64,000 bases of DNA, taken from contig OY829383.1 in NCBI GenBank assembly GCA_963691835.1, positions 3,596,001 through 3,660,000 of the forward strand, read 5' to 3'. The position numbers and the translations under genes were made by a program. The notes under the pieces are model-generated. The model ran no database searches, had not been told where the DNA came from, and was given only the letters and a program-made list of their open reading frames with translations. Below, in pieces: positions 20,036 through 29,282 of the stretch. Numbering within the stretch: the first letter of the stretch is position 1; every line of letters starts with the position of its first letter. Source of the stretch: G963691835 sp963691835 (lineage in GTDB: Bacteria > Pseudomonadota > Alphaproteobacteria > Thalassobaculales > Thalassobaculaceae).

Positions 20036-21286
20036 GTGAGCCAGTCGACCGACGCTCCGCCGGATCCGTTCTCGGTTCGCTTGCCGTTCAGCGAAACTGG
20101 CTCGGCGCCGTACAGATCCTTGTGCACAGATTGCGGCGTCTCGCGGACGTCGGACCCCGGCCAATGCGGCCAGGCCTGCCAGTTCATCAAACCCGACTAT
20201 CCGGGGATGGAAGTCAAAGTACACGGCCGAGCAAGGGACCCGGATCGGCCGGACGAGCTGTACTTTGGGCCTGTCCGGAAGATGGTTCAGGCGGCGCTAG
20301 AGCCGGCCCGGGATGGTGCCCAGTGGACCGGCATCACCTCCCGGATCGGTGAGCGGTTGCTGGAAACCGGCGCTGTCGACGCCGTGTTAACCATGGCGCC
20401 CGATCCTGAAGACCGTTGGCGGCCGATGCCCGTCATCGTGACCAAAGCGGAGGGCATGAGTTTTTGCCGGGGCATGCGCATGGGATACGCGCCGCTCCTG
20501 GCCCTTTTGGAGCCCGCCCGGGAACGCGGATTCAAGAGACTCGCAGTCATTGGAATCCCCTGTCAGGTCTATGCGCTCAGGGTGTTGGAAGACACGCTGT
20601 CACTGGAGAAGCTCTTTGTCATCGGCACACCCTGCTCGGACAACACCACCACCGACAGGTTTCACGAATTCCTCGCACTGCTCTCCGATGCGCCGGACAC
20701 CATCACGTATCTTGAGTTCCGGGCTGACTATCACGTCGAGCTGAGGTTCCAGGATGGAAGCGTGCGGGAGATTCCGTTCCTGAAGCTGCCGATCTCCAAG
20801 TTGCCGCCGGACTTCTTCCCGCTGACCTGCCGGACCTGTGTCGACTACACGAACGTGCTCGCGGATCTAACGGTCGGCTACATGGCGGGGCGGGGAGAGC
20901 AGTGGCTCCTTGTCCGAAACGAGCGGGGAGAGGCGTTGCTGGACCTGCTGGGCGACGAGTTGCGTGTCCAAGCGCTGACCACGGCCGGCAAGCGGCGCGG
21001 CCCCGTCTCCGGCTTCAAAGCCAATGTGGAGCGGGCGGCAGGCGGCCTCCCGCTTCGCTCCATGCCCGGCTGGCTGCGTCCGTTGATGGGGTGGCTGATG
21101 CCGAAGATCGGACCTCGCGGGCTGGAGTTCGCCCGCGCGCGCCTGGAGATGAAAGCCCTGGAGACCATCCTTCACCTCCGCCGCGCACATCCCAAGCGCA
21201 TGCGGAGCATGATCCCGGACCATGTGTGGGCGCTTGTCGCCCCCTATGACGTCACACCGGAAGAGGGCGAACGGCGCCCCGACTAG
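20036..21286 (+). CDS. Coenzyme F420 hydrogenase beta-subunit family protein, BciB/HCAR-like
   Basis: The 416-residue product matches the FrhB family (N-terminal and C-terminal domains), particularly the branch with 8-vinyl chlorophyllide reductase BciB and plant HCAR. Four N-terminal cysteines (C30, C33, C44, C48) form a CX2C-X10-CX3C cluster site. The body carries GAQWTGITSRIGERLLETGAVD, IGIPCQVYALR, IGTPCSDNTT and a CRTCVDYTNVLADLTVGYMAG block in separate places. Members are FAD and [4Fe-4S] reductases using reduced ferredoxin or F420. GTG 20036 follows a GGAG by about 8 bases. ATG 19976 would overlap DUF1499 by 46 bases. No pigment genes are in view, so a chlorophyll role is unproved. Confidence 0.82.
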   Translation: MSQSTDAPPDPFSVRLPFSETGSAPYRSLCTDCGVSRTSDPGQCGQACQFIKPDYPGMEVKVHGRARDPDRPDELYFGPVRKMVQAALEPARDGAQWTGITSRIGERLLETGAVDAVLTMAPDPEDRWRPMPVIVTKAEGMSFCRGMRMGYAPLLALLEPARERGFKRLAVIGIPCQVYALRVLEDTLSLEKLFVIGTPCSDNTTTDRFHEFLALLSDAPDTITYLEFRADYHVELRFQDGSVREIPFLKLPISKLPPDFFPLTCRTCVDYTNVLADLTVGYMAGRGEQWLLVRNERGEALLDLLGDELRVQALTTAGKRRGPVSGFKANVERAAGGLPLRSMPGWLRPLMGWLMPKIGPRGLEFARARLEMKALETILHLRRAHPKRMRSMIPDHVWALVAPYDVTPEEGERRPD

Positions 21287-21301
21287 GACGGTGAGACTGG
21301 G

Positions 21302-21814
21302 TCAATCCAGCACGACGCGATGCAGATCCATGGACGGCGGCGGTACCGGCGTGTCTGAGAGCAGGGTGTGGACCTGACCCCGGTGGTGGGTCTGATGATT
21401 GAAGAGATGGGCCAACAACACTGCTGCCGGGTCGTTGCACGCCGTTCCGGAATTGTTGACGTACGCGAACTCCCTCTCAAACCAACTCGGGGAGAGTTGA
21501 TCCACGAAGGCTGAGATACGCGCGTCCATTTCCTGTCGCGCGGGGACCAGTTCATCGAAGTCATCGTAAAGTGTCGACGCCAAGCCCGCGTACTCGAAGG
21601 TCCCGCCTTCGAAGCGCGTTATCCAAATCAGATCGCCCAACAGAATGTGATTGAGCGTCGCGTGGATGGAGCCGAAGAAAACCGGCCGGGTCTTCTTGCG
21701 GTCCTCGTCCGTCAGTTTGGCGCACGCCTCGTAAAGGATCTTGTTCGAACGCTGATTGTAGAGCGCCATGGCCTTGAAATGGTTGAGCATGGGGTTGGAC
21801 GCGTTGTCCGGCAT
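21302..21814 (-). CDS. DinB family protein
   Basis: The 170-residue four-helix-bundle protein has the likely metal triad H56 (in HATLNHILLGD) and H140/H144 (in LFNHQTHHRGQVH). DinB-family proteins include thiol-dependent S-transferases and damage-induced proteins of unknown function; bacillithiol or mycothiol use is unlikely here. The gene starts one base past the stop of the upstream DUF2817 gene (TGACATG), so the two form a coupled operon. Confidence 0.88.
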   Translation of the reverse strand: MPDNASNPMLNHFKAMALYNQRSNKILYEACAKLTDEDRKKTRPVFFGSIHATLNHILLGDLIWITRFEGGTFEYAGLASTLYDDFDELVPARQEMDARISAFVDQLSPSWFEREFAYVNNSGTACNDPAAVLLAHLFNHQTHHRGQVHTLLSDTPVPPPSMDLHRVVLD

Positions 21815-21815
21815 G

Positions 21816-22922
21816 TCAGATCTCCCTCTCCAGCGCCTCCAGCGTCTGCCGCTGGATCATGCGGCTTCGCGTCAGCACCATCTCCTTCCAGTCACTGGTG
21901 TCCGGGTGATAGTGGGTTCGCAGCGCCTGTTTGATCGTCTGCGTCTCTTCGGATGACCAGTCGAGCGTGCCATGCGCATGCAGCCAGTGATCCGCCCGGA
22001 GAACCTCCAGGCCGCGCGTGGTGGAGTAGGTGCCGTACTCCAGTGCGATGTACATGTATCTGTCCCCGAGACATCGGGTCCACAAGTCCCGTTGGGTGCC
22101 CGTCAAGGGGATGGAGAAGGAGGCGCCGGTCTCCGGCACGCCGACGGATTGGCCATATGCCGTGGTGACCCGACGAAATCCCTCTGTTCCTGGTTTGTGA
22201 CCGCAGATCGGCTCCCCGTAACCGAACGGGCCGAGGCCGGTATGGTAGTCAACGACGGCAACCATGTCCCGGTTGGCCAAATCATAATGGGCGACGATCG
22301 TCTCTAAGGTTCGGCGAGCCCAACTCGGCTTGTCGCCGCCGTAGAAGACGCTATGCGGGTGCTTGTACTGCCCAGCCTTGCGCGCGGTTTGAAATGCCCG
22401 TTCCCCATGTTCCGCCTTGTAGGCGATGATCCTCGCGTCGGCCGCCTTGATCGTGTTCTCGTCGATCGCGTTCGGGACGAAGCAGTCGACGAGGGCGTCA
22501 TGTCCGGGGTTCTCCGGCAGCGGCTTGTCGAAGTCCAGGCAGTTGCGATTGAGATCGCATCCTTCCTCGGTCACCCGGCGCAGCCAGGCGAAGCCGTGGG
22601 GATTGACCGCATGGATCAGAAGCACAGCGACACCGTCCGGAAGGGTTTCTGGTCCGTCTTCCCGCAGCCAATCGATCTGGCAGCCGGAGCCACAGAAGCC
22701 CTCAACCCCATGCGTGGCTGAAATCATTACGAAGACCCGGCGGGCCGTGCTCGGTCCGGCCCAGACCGCGTCCGTTGCCAGGACCTCTCCGTCCGGCCCT
22801 TTGAGCGGGTTGGTCCAAGTCTCGACGGACAGCTTGGCGACGTTCGCCGCGTCGAGAAAGCGTTCCCGTGCTGCTGCATAAGTCGGGGCAAAGCAGGAAT
22901 CGACGGCCCAAAGGATGTTCAT
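21816..22922 (-). CDS. DUF2817 protein, M14-like zinc carboxypeptidase fold
   Basis: The 368-residue product matches DUF2817, predicted to have the M14 carboxypeptidase/aspartoacylase fold. Candidate metal-site pieces are ATHGVEGFCGS (HxxE) near residues 70-80, HAVNPHGFAW near 108, LNRNCLDF, and VDYHTGLGPFG near 225 for the distal His. It probably cleaves a peptide or amide bond; the substrate is unknown. It is first in a two-gene operon with DinB and divergent from the lipoprotein gene across about 244 bases. No signal peptide is seen. Confidence 0.85.
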   Translation of the reverse strand: MNILWAVDSCFAPTYAAARERFLDAANVAKLSVETWTNPLKGPDGEVLATDAVWAGPSTARRVFVMISATHGVEGFCGSGCQIDWLREDGPETLPDGVAVLLIHAVNPHGFAWLRRVTEEGCDLNRNCLDFDKPLPENPGHDALVDCFVPNAIDENTIKAADARIIAYKAEHGERAFQTARKAGQYKHPHSVFYGGDKPSWARRTLETIVAHYDLANRDMVAVVDYHTGLGPFGYGEPICGHKPGTEGFRRVTTAYGQSVGVPETGASFSIPLTGTQRDLWTRCLGDRYMYIALEYGTYSTTRGLEVLRADHWLHAHGTLDWSSEETQTIKQALRTHYHPDTSDWKEMVLTRSRMIQRQTLEALEREI

Positions 22923-23166
22923 GGATCGACTGTCTCCGTGTTGTCCGGCGCGATCCTAGCGACCTGTCGATCCGGAGGCGACCCGGCAGACGTATTAGTT
23001 TCGGGGACGCTAGAAAAAGTCTCCGGCAGGACATGTTCCGTCCCAGTGATCCATCCCAGCTTGCATTTCGTAGTAGACGGTGTCAACCTAGGCACAGTCG
23101 TCGACTCGAACGGCGTTGCCAGGGGCCACAATTGTTCGATCGCATGAGGACAGGAGAGATCCAGCC

Positions 23167-23655
23167 ATGCCAAAGCTTAAGGTCGCCCGCCGTTGGTTCA
23201 CCTTGATGACGATGTTTGCGTTGAGTGGATGTGTTATCGCGACGCCGTTCCGGAGTGTGGGGAACCAGCCCGAGAACGCCGATGGGGACCCGGACACGGT
23301 CGTTGTCGCCGTCACCCATGCGACCCTCGGGGAGGACCCTGACGCCAACGCAACGTTCTGGCGCTATGTTTCCATCGTTCAGGATACGCTGCCCACGCGT
23401 CCGGGGCTGATCGGCTACGGTCTCCGGCGGGAAATTCTAGGCGGGCAGGCCTGGACCATCACGGTGTGGACAGACGAGGCTAGTCTTAGAGACTTCGTTT
23501 CCTCCGATGCCCATCGGGGGGCGATGCGTTCCGGCATGTCCGCATTGACGGAGGCCCGCTTCGCCCGCTTCGAGGCCTCTCGCGACGATCTGCCGGTGGC
23601 GTGGGATCGTGCGCTGGCGGAACTTGAGAAGCAGAACGGATCGTACGGGTCGTGA
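23167..23655 (+). CDS. Lipoprotein with dimeric alpha/beta-barrel (ABM/DUF3291-like) domain
   Basis: The 162-residue product begins with a basic stretch, a hydrophobic core (FTLMTMFALSGC), and a lipobox with C22, so it is likely an outer- or inner-membrane lipoprotein. The mature part resembles monooxygenase-like ferredoxin-fold domains: FWRYVSIVQDTLPTRPGLIG, then WTITVWTDEASLRDFVSSDAH separately, consistent with heme- or ligand-binding ABM folds. AGGAGAG lies upstream of ATG 23167, while the frame opening at 23116 lacks these signals. It is 44 bases before a TetR gene. Confidence 0.75.
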   Translation: MPKLKVARRWFTLMTMFALSGCVIATPFRSVGNQPENADGDPDTVVVAVTHATLGEDPDANATFWRYVSIVQDTLPTRPGLIGYGLRREILGGQAWTITVWTDEASLRDFVSSDAHRGAMRSGMSALTEARFARFEASRDDLPVAWDRALAELEKQNGSYGS

Positions 23656-23699
23656 CGCATCGGCTCGACGGTGTGGCGCCCGCCGCATAGTCTTGCCCT

Positions 23700-24347
23700 A
23701 TGAGCACTGTAGAACAGCCTCCCGCCAAACAGACCCGTGCCAGGCGACCTCGCGGCGACCTCAAAGAGGCCTGTGTCCGCGAGGCGCTGGCGATCATCGA
23801 GAAAGACGGTGTCGAGAAACTGAGCCTGCGGGAGGTCGCCCGGCGCCTGGGCGTCTCTCATCAAGCACCCTATAAGCACTTCCAGAGCCGGGATCACATT
23901 CTCGCGGAGATCGTCAGCAGGGCCTATGACTCCTTCGCCGCCTATCTCGACGCGCGTCCGCTGACGGGAGAGCCGGATCACGATCTGGGAAGCATGGGTA
24001 TCGCCTACATCGACTACGCCAAGGCGCACCCCCTTCAATATCGTCTTATGTTCGGGACACCGTTACCCGACGCTGACGCGCACCCCGAGATGATGGCGAA
24101 GGCCCGTCATGCTTTCTCGATGCTGCTGGACATGATCTACCGCCTGCCCCCCGCCCCTGGACACGACGGTACGGACGACGACCGTTTTCTGGATGCCTTG
24201 TTCGTCTGGTCGACTGTGCACGGGCTCGCAAGCATTCTTGAGAGTGACGCGCTCCCGACGATCGCCGTGCCCGAGGGCGCCCGCGAGCGTCTTATCTCCA
24301 ATACGCTGATGCGTATCGGTTTTGGTCTTGGCCAGCATCGCTGCTAA
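23700..24347 (+). CDS. TetR/AcrR family regulator
   Basis: The 215-residue regulator has a basic N-terminus (KQTRARRPRGDLKEAC), a TetR helix-turn-helix at about residues 35-70 (LSLREVARRLGVSHQAPYKHF), and a C-terminal ligand domain of the TetR_C WHG type (YIDYAKAHPLQYRLMFG, FVWSTVHGLASIL). It probably represses itself and a neighbour. The adjacent lipoprotein upstream or the sulfatase 109 bases downstream are possible targets. No clear operator could be assigned. Confidence 0.9.
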   Translation: MSTVEQPPAKQTRARRPRGDLKEACVREALAIIEKDGVEKLSLREVARRLGVSHQAPYKHFQSRDHILAEIVSRAYDSFAAYLDARPLTGEPDHDLGSMGIAYIDYAKAHPLQYRLMFGTPLPDADAHPEMMAKARHAFSMLLDMIYRLPPAPGHDGTDDDRFLDALFVWSTVHGLASILESDALPTIAVPEGARERLISNTLMRIGFGLGQHRC

Positions 24348-24456
24348 TGCCGCTGGACAGATTGGGCCCTGTCATGAAAGTTTGGTTTTTCCTCGTCACA
24401 CGTGTTGTGCAGCGTCACGCATGTAAGAACCTCCGGTACGCACGGGACCAAGCGGT

Positions 24457-26022
24457 ATGACGGACTCTCCGCGTCCAAACATTCTCTTCATCACCGCGGA
24501 CCAGTGGCGCGGCGACTGTCTTTCCGTGTTAGGCCATCCCTGCGTGAAGACCCCCAACGTGGATGCATTGGCCCGTGAGGGTGTACTTTTCACCAATCAC
24601 TTCGGCCAGACCGCACCCTGTTCGCCCGCCCGAGCGTCATTGTTGACGGGACTCTATCAAATGAACCATCGCGTGTGCCGCAACGGTACGCCGTTGGACA
24701 TCCGGTTCACCAACATCGCGATCGAAGCCCGTCGTGGCGGCTACGATCCAACGCTCTTCGGCTATACCGATCAGTCAGTGGATCCGCGTTTTGTCGAGCC
24801 GGGTGATCAGAGACTTGAGACCTATGAGGGCATACTGCCCGGCTTCACGGTCGACACTCAACTCGATGAGGCCGCTGGACCGTGGCTCGATTGGTTGAGA
24901 GAGCGGGGCGTCTCGGTTCCCGACACTCTTGATCCCCTCTACTACCCCGAGGACTGGGACGGAACGCCCGGACCGATCGGCCCAGGGCGGACGCCGCCCC
25001 GGTTTAAGGATGGAGAGACGGAGACGGCGTTTCTGACGGACCGCTTCCTTTCTTATCTTTCAAAACAGGGCGAGGAGCCGTGGTTTGCCCACGTCTCGTT
25101 CTTGCGGCCCCACCCGCCATTCTCCGTTCCAGAACCTTGGAATCGCATGGTCGAGGCCGAGGATACGCCCAGGCCAATTCTGGCGGACTCGGCCGAGGAG
25201 GAAGGGAGCCAACATCCTTTCATGGCCTTCGCTTTGGAGGAGCAACGGAAATCGAGTTTTGTCGCTGGTGGCCTCGATGGTCTTGCCCGGGAATGGAATG
25301 ACGAGGAGGTCGCCGAGATCCGGGCCATCTACTACGGCATGATTGCTGAAGTCGACGCCCAGATCGGCCGAATCGTTGCCGCCCTTAAGGACTCTGGCGC
25401 GTGGCAAAATACGATCATCGTTTTGACCTCCGATCATGGAGAGATGCTGGGAGATCACTATCTCTTCGGGAAGCTCGGATACTTTGATCAGGCCTATCAC
25501 ATCCCGCTGATCGTCCGTGACCCGAGCCGGCCGATTTCCTTTGGCCGCAAGATCGCCGCCTTCACGGAAGCGGTCGACATCATGCCAACCTTGTTGGACG
25601 CGGCGGGGCTGGATGTTCCGGCCCAATGCGACGGCAGATCGCTTACGCCGTACCTGGACAACAGTTGGCCTAAGGCGTGGCGGCGGACCGCTTTCTGGGA
25701 GTACGATTTTAGAGAGATCGCGACGGGCAGGGCCCAACGGGTTCTTGGGTTGCCGATCGACCAGTGCCAGATGGCGGTGATCCGGGATTCTCGTTTCAAA
25801 TACGTACACTTCGCGGCGCTGCCGCCACTACTCTTCCACCTGGAAACCGATCCGGATGAGCGGGAGAACAAAGCGGCGGACCCGGCGTATGCGAAAATCG
25901 TTGCCGAGTATGCGGGGATGATGCTGTCTCGCCGGATGCTTCACGCGGACCGGACTCTGACCGGCTACCACCTGGCGCCGGGCGGTCTTCTCGAAGTCCC
26001 GGTGATCCGACGCCTCCGATGA
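24457..26022 (+). CDS. Sulfatase-superfamily hydrolase (phosphonate monoester hydrolase/arylsulfatase type)
   Basis: The 521-residue enzyme belongs to the alkaline phosphatase superfamily. It has D15/Q16 in ITADQWRGD for metal binding, the formylglycine motif C55-S-P-A-R59 in TAPCSPARASLLTG, and TSDHGEMLGDHYLFGK for the second metal pair. The Cys must be converted to formylglycine by an FGE or a similar maturase, which is not in this window. Length and the GYTDQSVDPR region resemble phosphonate monoester hydrolases, which also cleave phosphodiesters and sulfate esters. No signal peptide is present, so it is probably cytoplasmic. It ends 61 bases before the esterase gene on the same strand. 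Confidence 0.88.
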   Translation: MTDSPRPNILFITADQWRGDCLSVLGHPCVKTPNVDALAREGVLFTNHFGQTAPCSPARASLLTGLYQMNHRVCRNGTPLDIRFTNIAIEARRGGYDPTLFGYTDQSVDPRFVEPGDQRLETYEGILPGFTVDTQLDEAAGPWLDWLRERGVSVPDTLDPLYYPEDWDGTPGPIGPGRTPPRFKDGETETAFLTDRFLSYLSKQGEEPWFAHVSFLRPHPPFSVPEPWNRMVEAEDTPRPILADSAEEEGSQHPFMAFALEEQRKSSFVAGGLDGLAREWNDEEVAEIRAIYYGMIAEVDAQIGRIVAALKDSGAWQNTIIVLTSDHGEMLGDHYLFGKLGYFDQAYHIPLIVRDPSRPISFGRKIAAFTEAVDIMPTLLDAAGLDVPAQCDGRSLTPYLDNSWPKAWRRTAFWEYDFREIATGRAQRVLGLPIDQCQMAVIRDSRFKYVHFAALPPLLFHLETDPDERENKAADPAYAKIVAEYAGMMLSRRMLHADRTLTGYHLAPGGLLEVPVIRRLR

Positions 26023-26048
26023 TTGCGCGCTTGCGGCGCCTCCGAGCC

Positions 26049-26070
26049 GGGTTAGCATCTACGCTAACCC
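26049..26070 (+). promoter_or_regulatory. Perfect inverted repeat just before the esterase RBS
   Basis: GGGTTAGC (26049-26056) and GCTAACCC (26063-26070) form an 8-bp perfect inverted repeat with a six-base centre. It sits 13 bases before the esterase start and just ahead of its GAAAGGA ribosome-binding site. It could be a repressor operator or an RNA hairpin ending the sulfatase message; no T-run follows. Confidence 0.45.
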
Positions 26071-26083
26071 CGAAAGGACTCTC

Positions 26084-27064
26084 ATGTCTGACGCACTGAC
26101 CGAATTCGGAGACGACCCGCCGCTTGACCCAGAGATGGCGGACGCGATCCGGCGCGCTGAAGAGATCGCATCCGAGCTGGGGCATGGCCCTTTGAAGGAA
26201 CCCTGGGACCCACTGGTCGTAAGGTCACGCTATGCAGCCGAGCGACGGTGGTGGAATGAGGATCCGCCACCCTTGGCCGAGATCCGGGATGCCACGGTGC
26301 CCGGCCCTTGGGGCGATATCCCGGTTCGGCTGTTCCGGCCGGATGGGACGGGCGATCTGCCGGTGATCGTGTACTTCCATGGGGGTGGCTGGGTCGTCGG
26401 CGACCTGGATACCCACTTCCGGGCGACGTCTTGCCTGGCAGCGGCAAGTGGGATGGCTGTGTTGGCGGTCGACTACCGTATGGCGCCGGAAGTTAAGTAC
26501 CCCGCGCCGTTGGACGATTGTGTCGCCGTCGTCCGACATGTGGCTGACAACGGTGCGTCGATGGGATTGGACCCCGGCCGACTTGCGGTAATGGGGGATT
26601 CCGCAGGTGCGAGCCTCTCCATCGGAACGTCGCTATTCCTGCGGGACGCGGGCGGCTCGCCCGTCCGGTCGCAGGTTCTGGTTTACGGCTCATACGACAA
26701 ACTGGCCGATACCCCCTCCCGTAGACGGTATGGGGACGGCCGGTACGGTCTCGCGGCGGATGAGATGAAGTGGTATGGCGCCCAGTATCTTCGGGATCAG
26801 CACGATGCGACTGATCCGTTGGTCAGCGCCCTCCTGGCCAACCTTGCCGGACTGCCGCCAAGCCACGTTTACGCCGCTGAGTTGGATCCGCTGGTCGATG
26901 AATCAGTTCTTCTGGACAAGGCGCTTCGGGCCGCGGGCGTCCCCGGAGACTGCCATGTCTATCCCGGCACCGTTCACGGTTTCATCAATGCAACCCGTGT
27001 GGTCAAGGCGGCCCGGGACATGATCGACCGTGCGGCCGCTGCCATTCGCCAAGATCTCACCTAA
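26084..27064 (+). CDS. Alpha/beta hydrolase, hormone-sensitive-lipase (family IV) esterase
   Basis: The 326-residue esterase has the HSL-family oxyanion motif HGGG (residues 99-102, YFHGGGWVVGD), nucleophile S173 in GDSAGAS, acid D268 in AELDPLVDE and base H298 in TVHGF. These enzymes hydrolyse short acyl esters. It lacks a signal peptide. It follows the sulfatase by 61 bases and is convergent with the GNAT gene, the two stops being only 15 bases apart. Confidence 0.92.
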   Translation: MSDALTEFGDDPPLDPEMADAIRRAEEIASELGHGPLKEPWDPLVVRSRYAAERRWWNEDPPPLAEIRDATVPGPWGDIPVRLFRPDGTGDLPVIVYFHGGGWVVGDLDTHFRATSCLAAASGMAVLAVDYRMAPEVKYPAPLDDCVAVVRHVADNGASMGLDPGRLAVMGDSAGASLSIGTSLFLRDAGGSPVRSQVLVYGSYDKLADTPSRRRYGDGRYGLAADEMKWYGAQYLRDQHDATDPLVSALLANLAGLPPSHVYAAELDPLVDESVLLDKALRAAGVPGDCHVYPGTVHGFINATRVVKAARDMIDRAAAAIRQDLT

Positions 27065-27079
27065 GACCGCACCGTCGTC

Positions 27080-27937
27080 TCAACCAAGTTCGAACGTCGT
27101 GATGCCGAAAGTCCGCTCCATGGGCAGGGATGGTGCGTCGCCCTTATACATTCGGGCGGTTTCGAATACCGGAGAAAGACCCCGGCGTTCGGCAAGTGCG
27201 ATCGCGTTGGCGTTAGTCTCTGGCGGGTCGAGATAGATCGTCGCCTCGCCGATTTCGGTGTTGAGCGCATCCAGAAGAGCGTCCGCGCCATCGACGGTAT
27301 CGGCGAAAAGCGGCCCGATCTTCCAGCCTTCCCGACAGATGCGGGCCACGCCGTATCCGGCAACCGCACCCTCCCTGATCCAAGCGCGTGCGATCCGCTT
27401 CTCCGGCGTGAGCCAACATTTGACAAATGCATCTCTCGGCACCGGGAAGAACGCGCGATCATAGTCCATCACAGACGCTGACAACTCCGGAGTGTCGACG
27501 GACACAATCGCACCTTGGACCTCTGTTCCTTGCACCACTGCCGGGCCGCCATACCGGATGTTCCGATGGGCGAGAACGAAACCCGATTTGGCATAGTTCG
27601 CTTGCTGATCGACGACTCCGTCGAGGCCGACCGTCCTGTCCCCTAGATGGTTCATGCCGAACTGCCAGGTCCGGTATCCGAAGCCTTGGCCACGATAAGC
27701 CGGGCGGCAGAGATAGAAACCAAGGAACCCGTAGTCGGCGCCGTAGCGAACGACGGAGATGCCGGTGACGGGCTCGTTGCCGATCAATCCCACGATAAAG
27801 CCGTCAGGATCCTCCGCCCGGAAGCATGGGGCGTCTTCAAGGCCCGGATTCCAGCCTTCTTCGGCCGCCCAGTCGACCAGAATGTTCACTTCGCGTCCAG
27901 TTGCCCGCCTAAGGTAGAACTCGTCACTGGATGACAT
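27080..27937 (-). CDS. GNAT family N-acetyltransferase with second GNAT-like domain
   Basis: The 285-residue product has an N-terminal GNAT domain (residues about 8-130, with the acetyl-CoA loop CRPAYRGQGFGYRTW) and a C-terminal domain (about 145-280) with the YitH/acetyltransf_18 look: CWLTPEKRIARAWI, then GYGVARICREGWKIGPLFAD. Such two-domain proteins acetylate small molecules of unknown identity. ATG 27937 is taken; the frame stays open to 28183, but the extra residues overlap the icd leader and have no family character. It is divergent from icd. Confidence 0.85.
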   Translation of the reverse strand: MSSSDEFYLRRATGREVNILVDWAAEEGWNPGLEDAPCFRAEDPDGFIVGLIGNEPVTGISVVRYGADYGFLGFYLCRPAYRGQGFGYRTWQFGMNHLGDRTVGLDGVVDQQANYAKSGFVLAHRNIRYGGPAVVQGTEVQGAIVSVDTPELSASVMDYDRAFFPVPRDAFVKCWLTPEKRIARAWIREGAVAGYGVARICREGWKIGPLFADTVDGADALLDALNTEIGEATIYLDPPETNANAIALAERRGLSPVFETARMYKGDAPSLPMERTFGITTFELG

Positions 27938-28064
27938 GTGCTCCGCACTTTCCGTGTCCGGGGTGCCCGATGGCCCTGGAGGGCCGCCTCCCGGCTTGCA
28001 ATGCCTTCGGGCGTTGCTATGGTTCCGGCGCCCGCCAAACCCAAGCGAAGAATGGGAGCCAATT

Positions 28065-29279
28065 ATGGCCAAGATCAAGGTCGCAAACCCGATCGTGGAG
28101 CTCGATGGAGACGAGATGACCCGGATCATCTGGGCGATGATCAAGGAGAAACTCATCCATCCGTATCTCGACGTGGATCTCAAGTACTACGACCTTGGGA
28201 TGGAAAGCCGGGATCAGACCGACGACCAGATCACGATCGACAGCGCCAACGCGATCAAGGAATACGGCGTTGGCGTGAAGTGCGCGACGATCACGCCGGA
28301 CGAGGCGCGGGTCGAGGAGTTCGGCCTCAAGAAGATGTGGCGCTCGCCCAACGGCACCATCCGGAACATCATCGGCGGCACCGTTTTCCGTCAGCCGATC
28401 ATCTGCAAAAACGTTCCCCGGCTTGTTCCCGGCTGGACCCAGCCGATCGTCATCGGCCGTCATGCGTTCGGCGATCAGTATCGGGCGACCGATTTCGTCG
28501 TGCCGGGCAAAGGCAAGCTCACGCTTACCTTCGTTCCCGAGGGCGGCGGCGATCCGATCGAGCATGAGATCTTCGACTTCCCGGGCGGCGGCGTCGCCAT
28601 GGGCATGTACAATCTGGATGACTCGATCATCGGTTTTGCGCGCGCGTGCCTGAACTACGGCCTTGATCTCGGCTGGCCCGTTTATCTCTCGACCAAGAAC
28701 ACGATCCTCAAGGCCTATGACGGCCGCTTCAAGGACCTGTTCCAGAAGGTCTACGAGGAGGAGTTCGCGGAGAAGTTCGCGCAGAAGGGCATCATTTACG
28801 AGCACCGGCTGATCGACGACATGGTTGCCGCGGCGCTGAAGTGGTCCGGCGGCTTTGTTTGGGCGTGCAAGAACTACGACGGCGATGTGCAGTCGGACAC
28901 GGTGGCGCAGGGCTTCGGCTCGCTCGGCCTGATGACCTCAGTGCTGATGACCCCGGATGGCAAGACCGTCGAGGCGGAAGCGGCGCACGGTACGGTGACC
29001 CGTCACTACCGTCAGCATCAGCAGGGCAAGGAGACCTCCACGAACCCGATCGCCTCGATCTTTGCGTGGAGCCGGGGGCTCGCCTTCCGGGCCAAGTTCG
29101 ACGACACGCCGGACGTTGCCAGGTTTGCGGAGACGCTGGAAAAAGTCTGCATCGACACAGTCGAGTCCGGCCAGATGACCAAGGATCTGGCACTCTTGAT
29201 CAGTCCGGACCAGCCCTGGCTGACGACCCAGCAGTTCCTGGGCAAGCTGGACGAGAACCTCCAGAAGGCCATGGCGTAG
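28065..29279 (+). CDS. icd: NADP-dependent isocitrate dehydrogenase
   Basis: The 404-residue enzyme oxidises isocitrate to 2-oxoglutarate in the TCA cycle. It is of the eukaryote-like homodimeric type usual in alphaproteobacteria: MAKIKVANPIVELDGDEM at the N-terminus, the substrate-binding SPNGTIRNI loop, YMAYKG-like NYDGDVQSD metal region and the EAEAAHGTVTRHYR coenzyme segment. ATG 28065 is preceded by GGGAG; the frame opening at 27936 overlaps the GNAT start and has no family similarity. The next gene starts three bases after its stop. Confidence 0.97.
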   Translation: MAKIKVANPIVELDGDEMTRIIWAMIKEKLIHPYLDVDLKYYDLGMESRDQTDDQITIDSANAIKEYGVGVKCATITPDEARVEEFGLKKMWRSPNGTIRNIIGGTVFRQPIICKNVPRLVPGWTQPIVIGRHAFGDQYRATDFVVPGKGKLTLTFVPEGGGDPIEHEIFDFPGGGVAMGMYNLDDSIIGFARACLNYGLDLGWPVYLSTKNTILKAYDGRFKDLFQKVYEEEFAEKFAQKGIIYEHRLIDDMVAAALKWSGGFVWACKNYDGDVQSDTVAQGFGSLGLMTSVLMTPDGKTVEAEAAHGTVTRHYRQHQQGKETSTNPIASIFAWSRGLAFRAKFDDTPDVARFAETLEKVCIDTVESGQMTKDLALLISPDQPWLTTQQFLGKLDENLQKAMA

Positions 29280-29282
29280 TCC

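Noticed and set aside
24398..24405. ACACGTGT palindrome upstream of the sulfatase gene
   Set aside because: Eight-base palindrome without further symmetry or a matching copy; likely chance.
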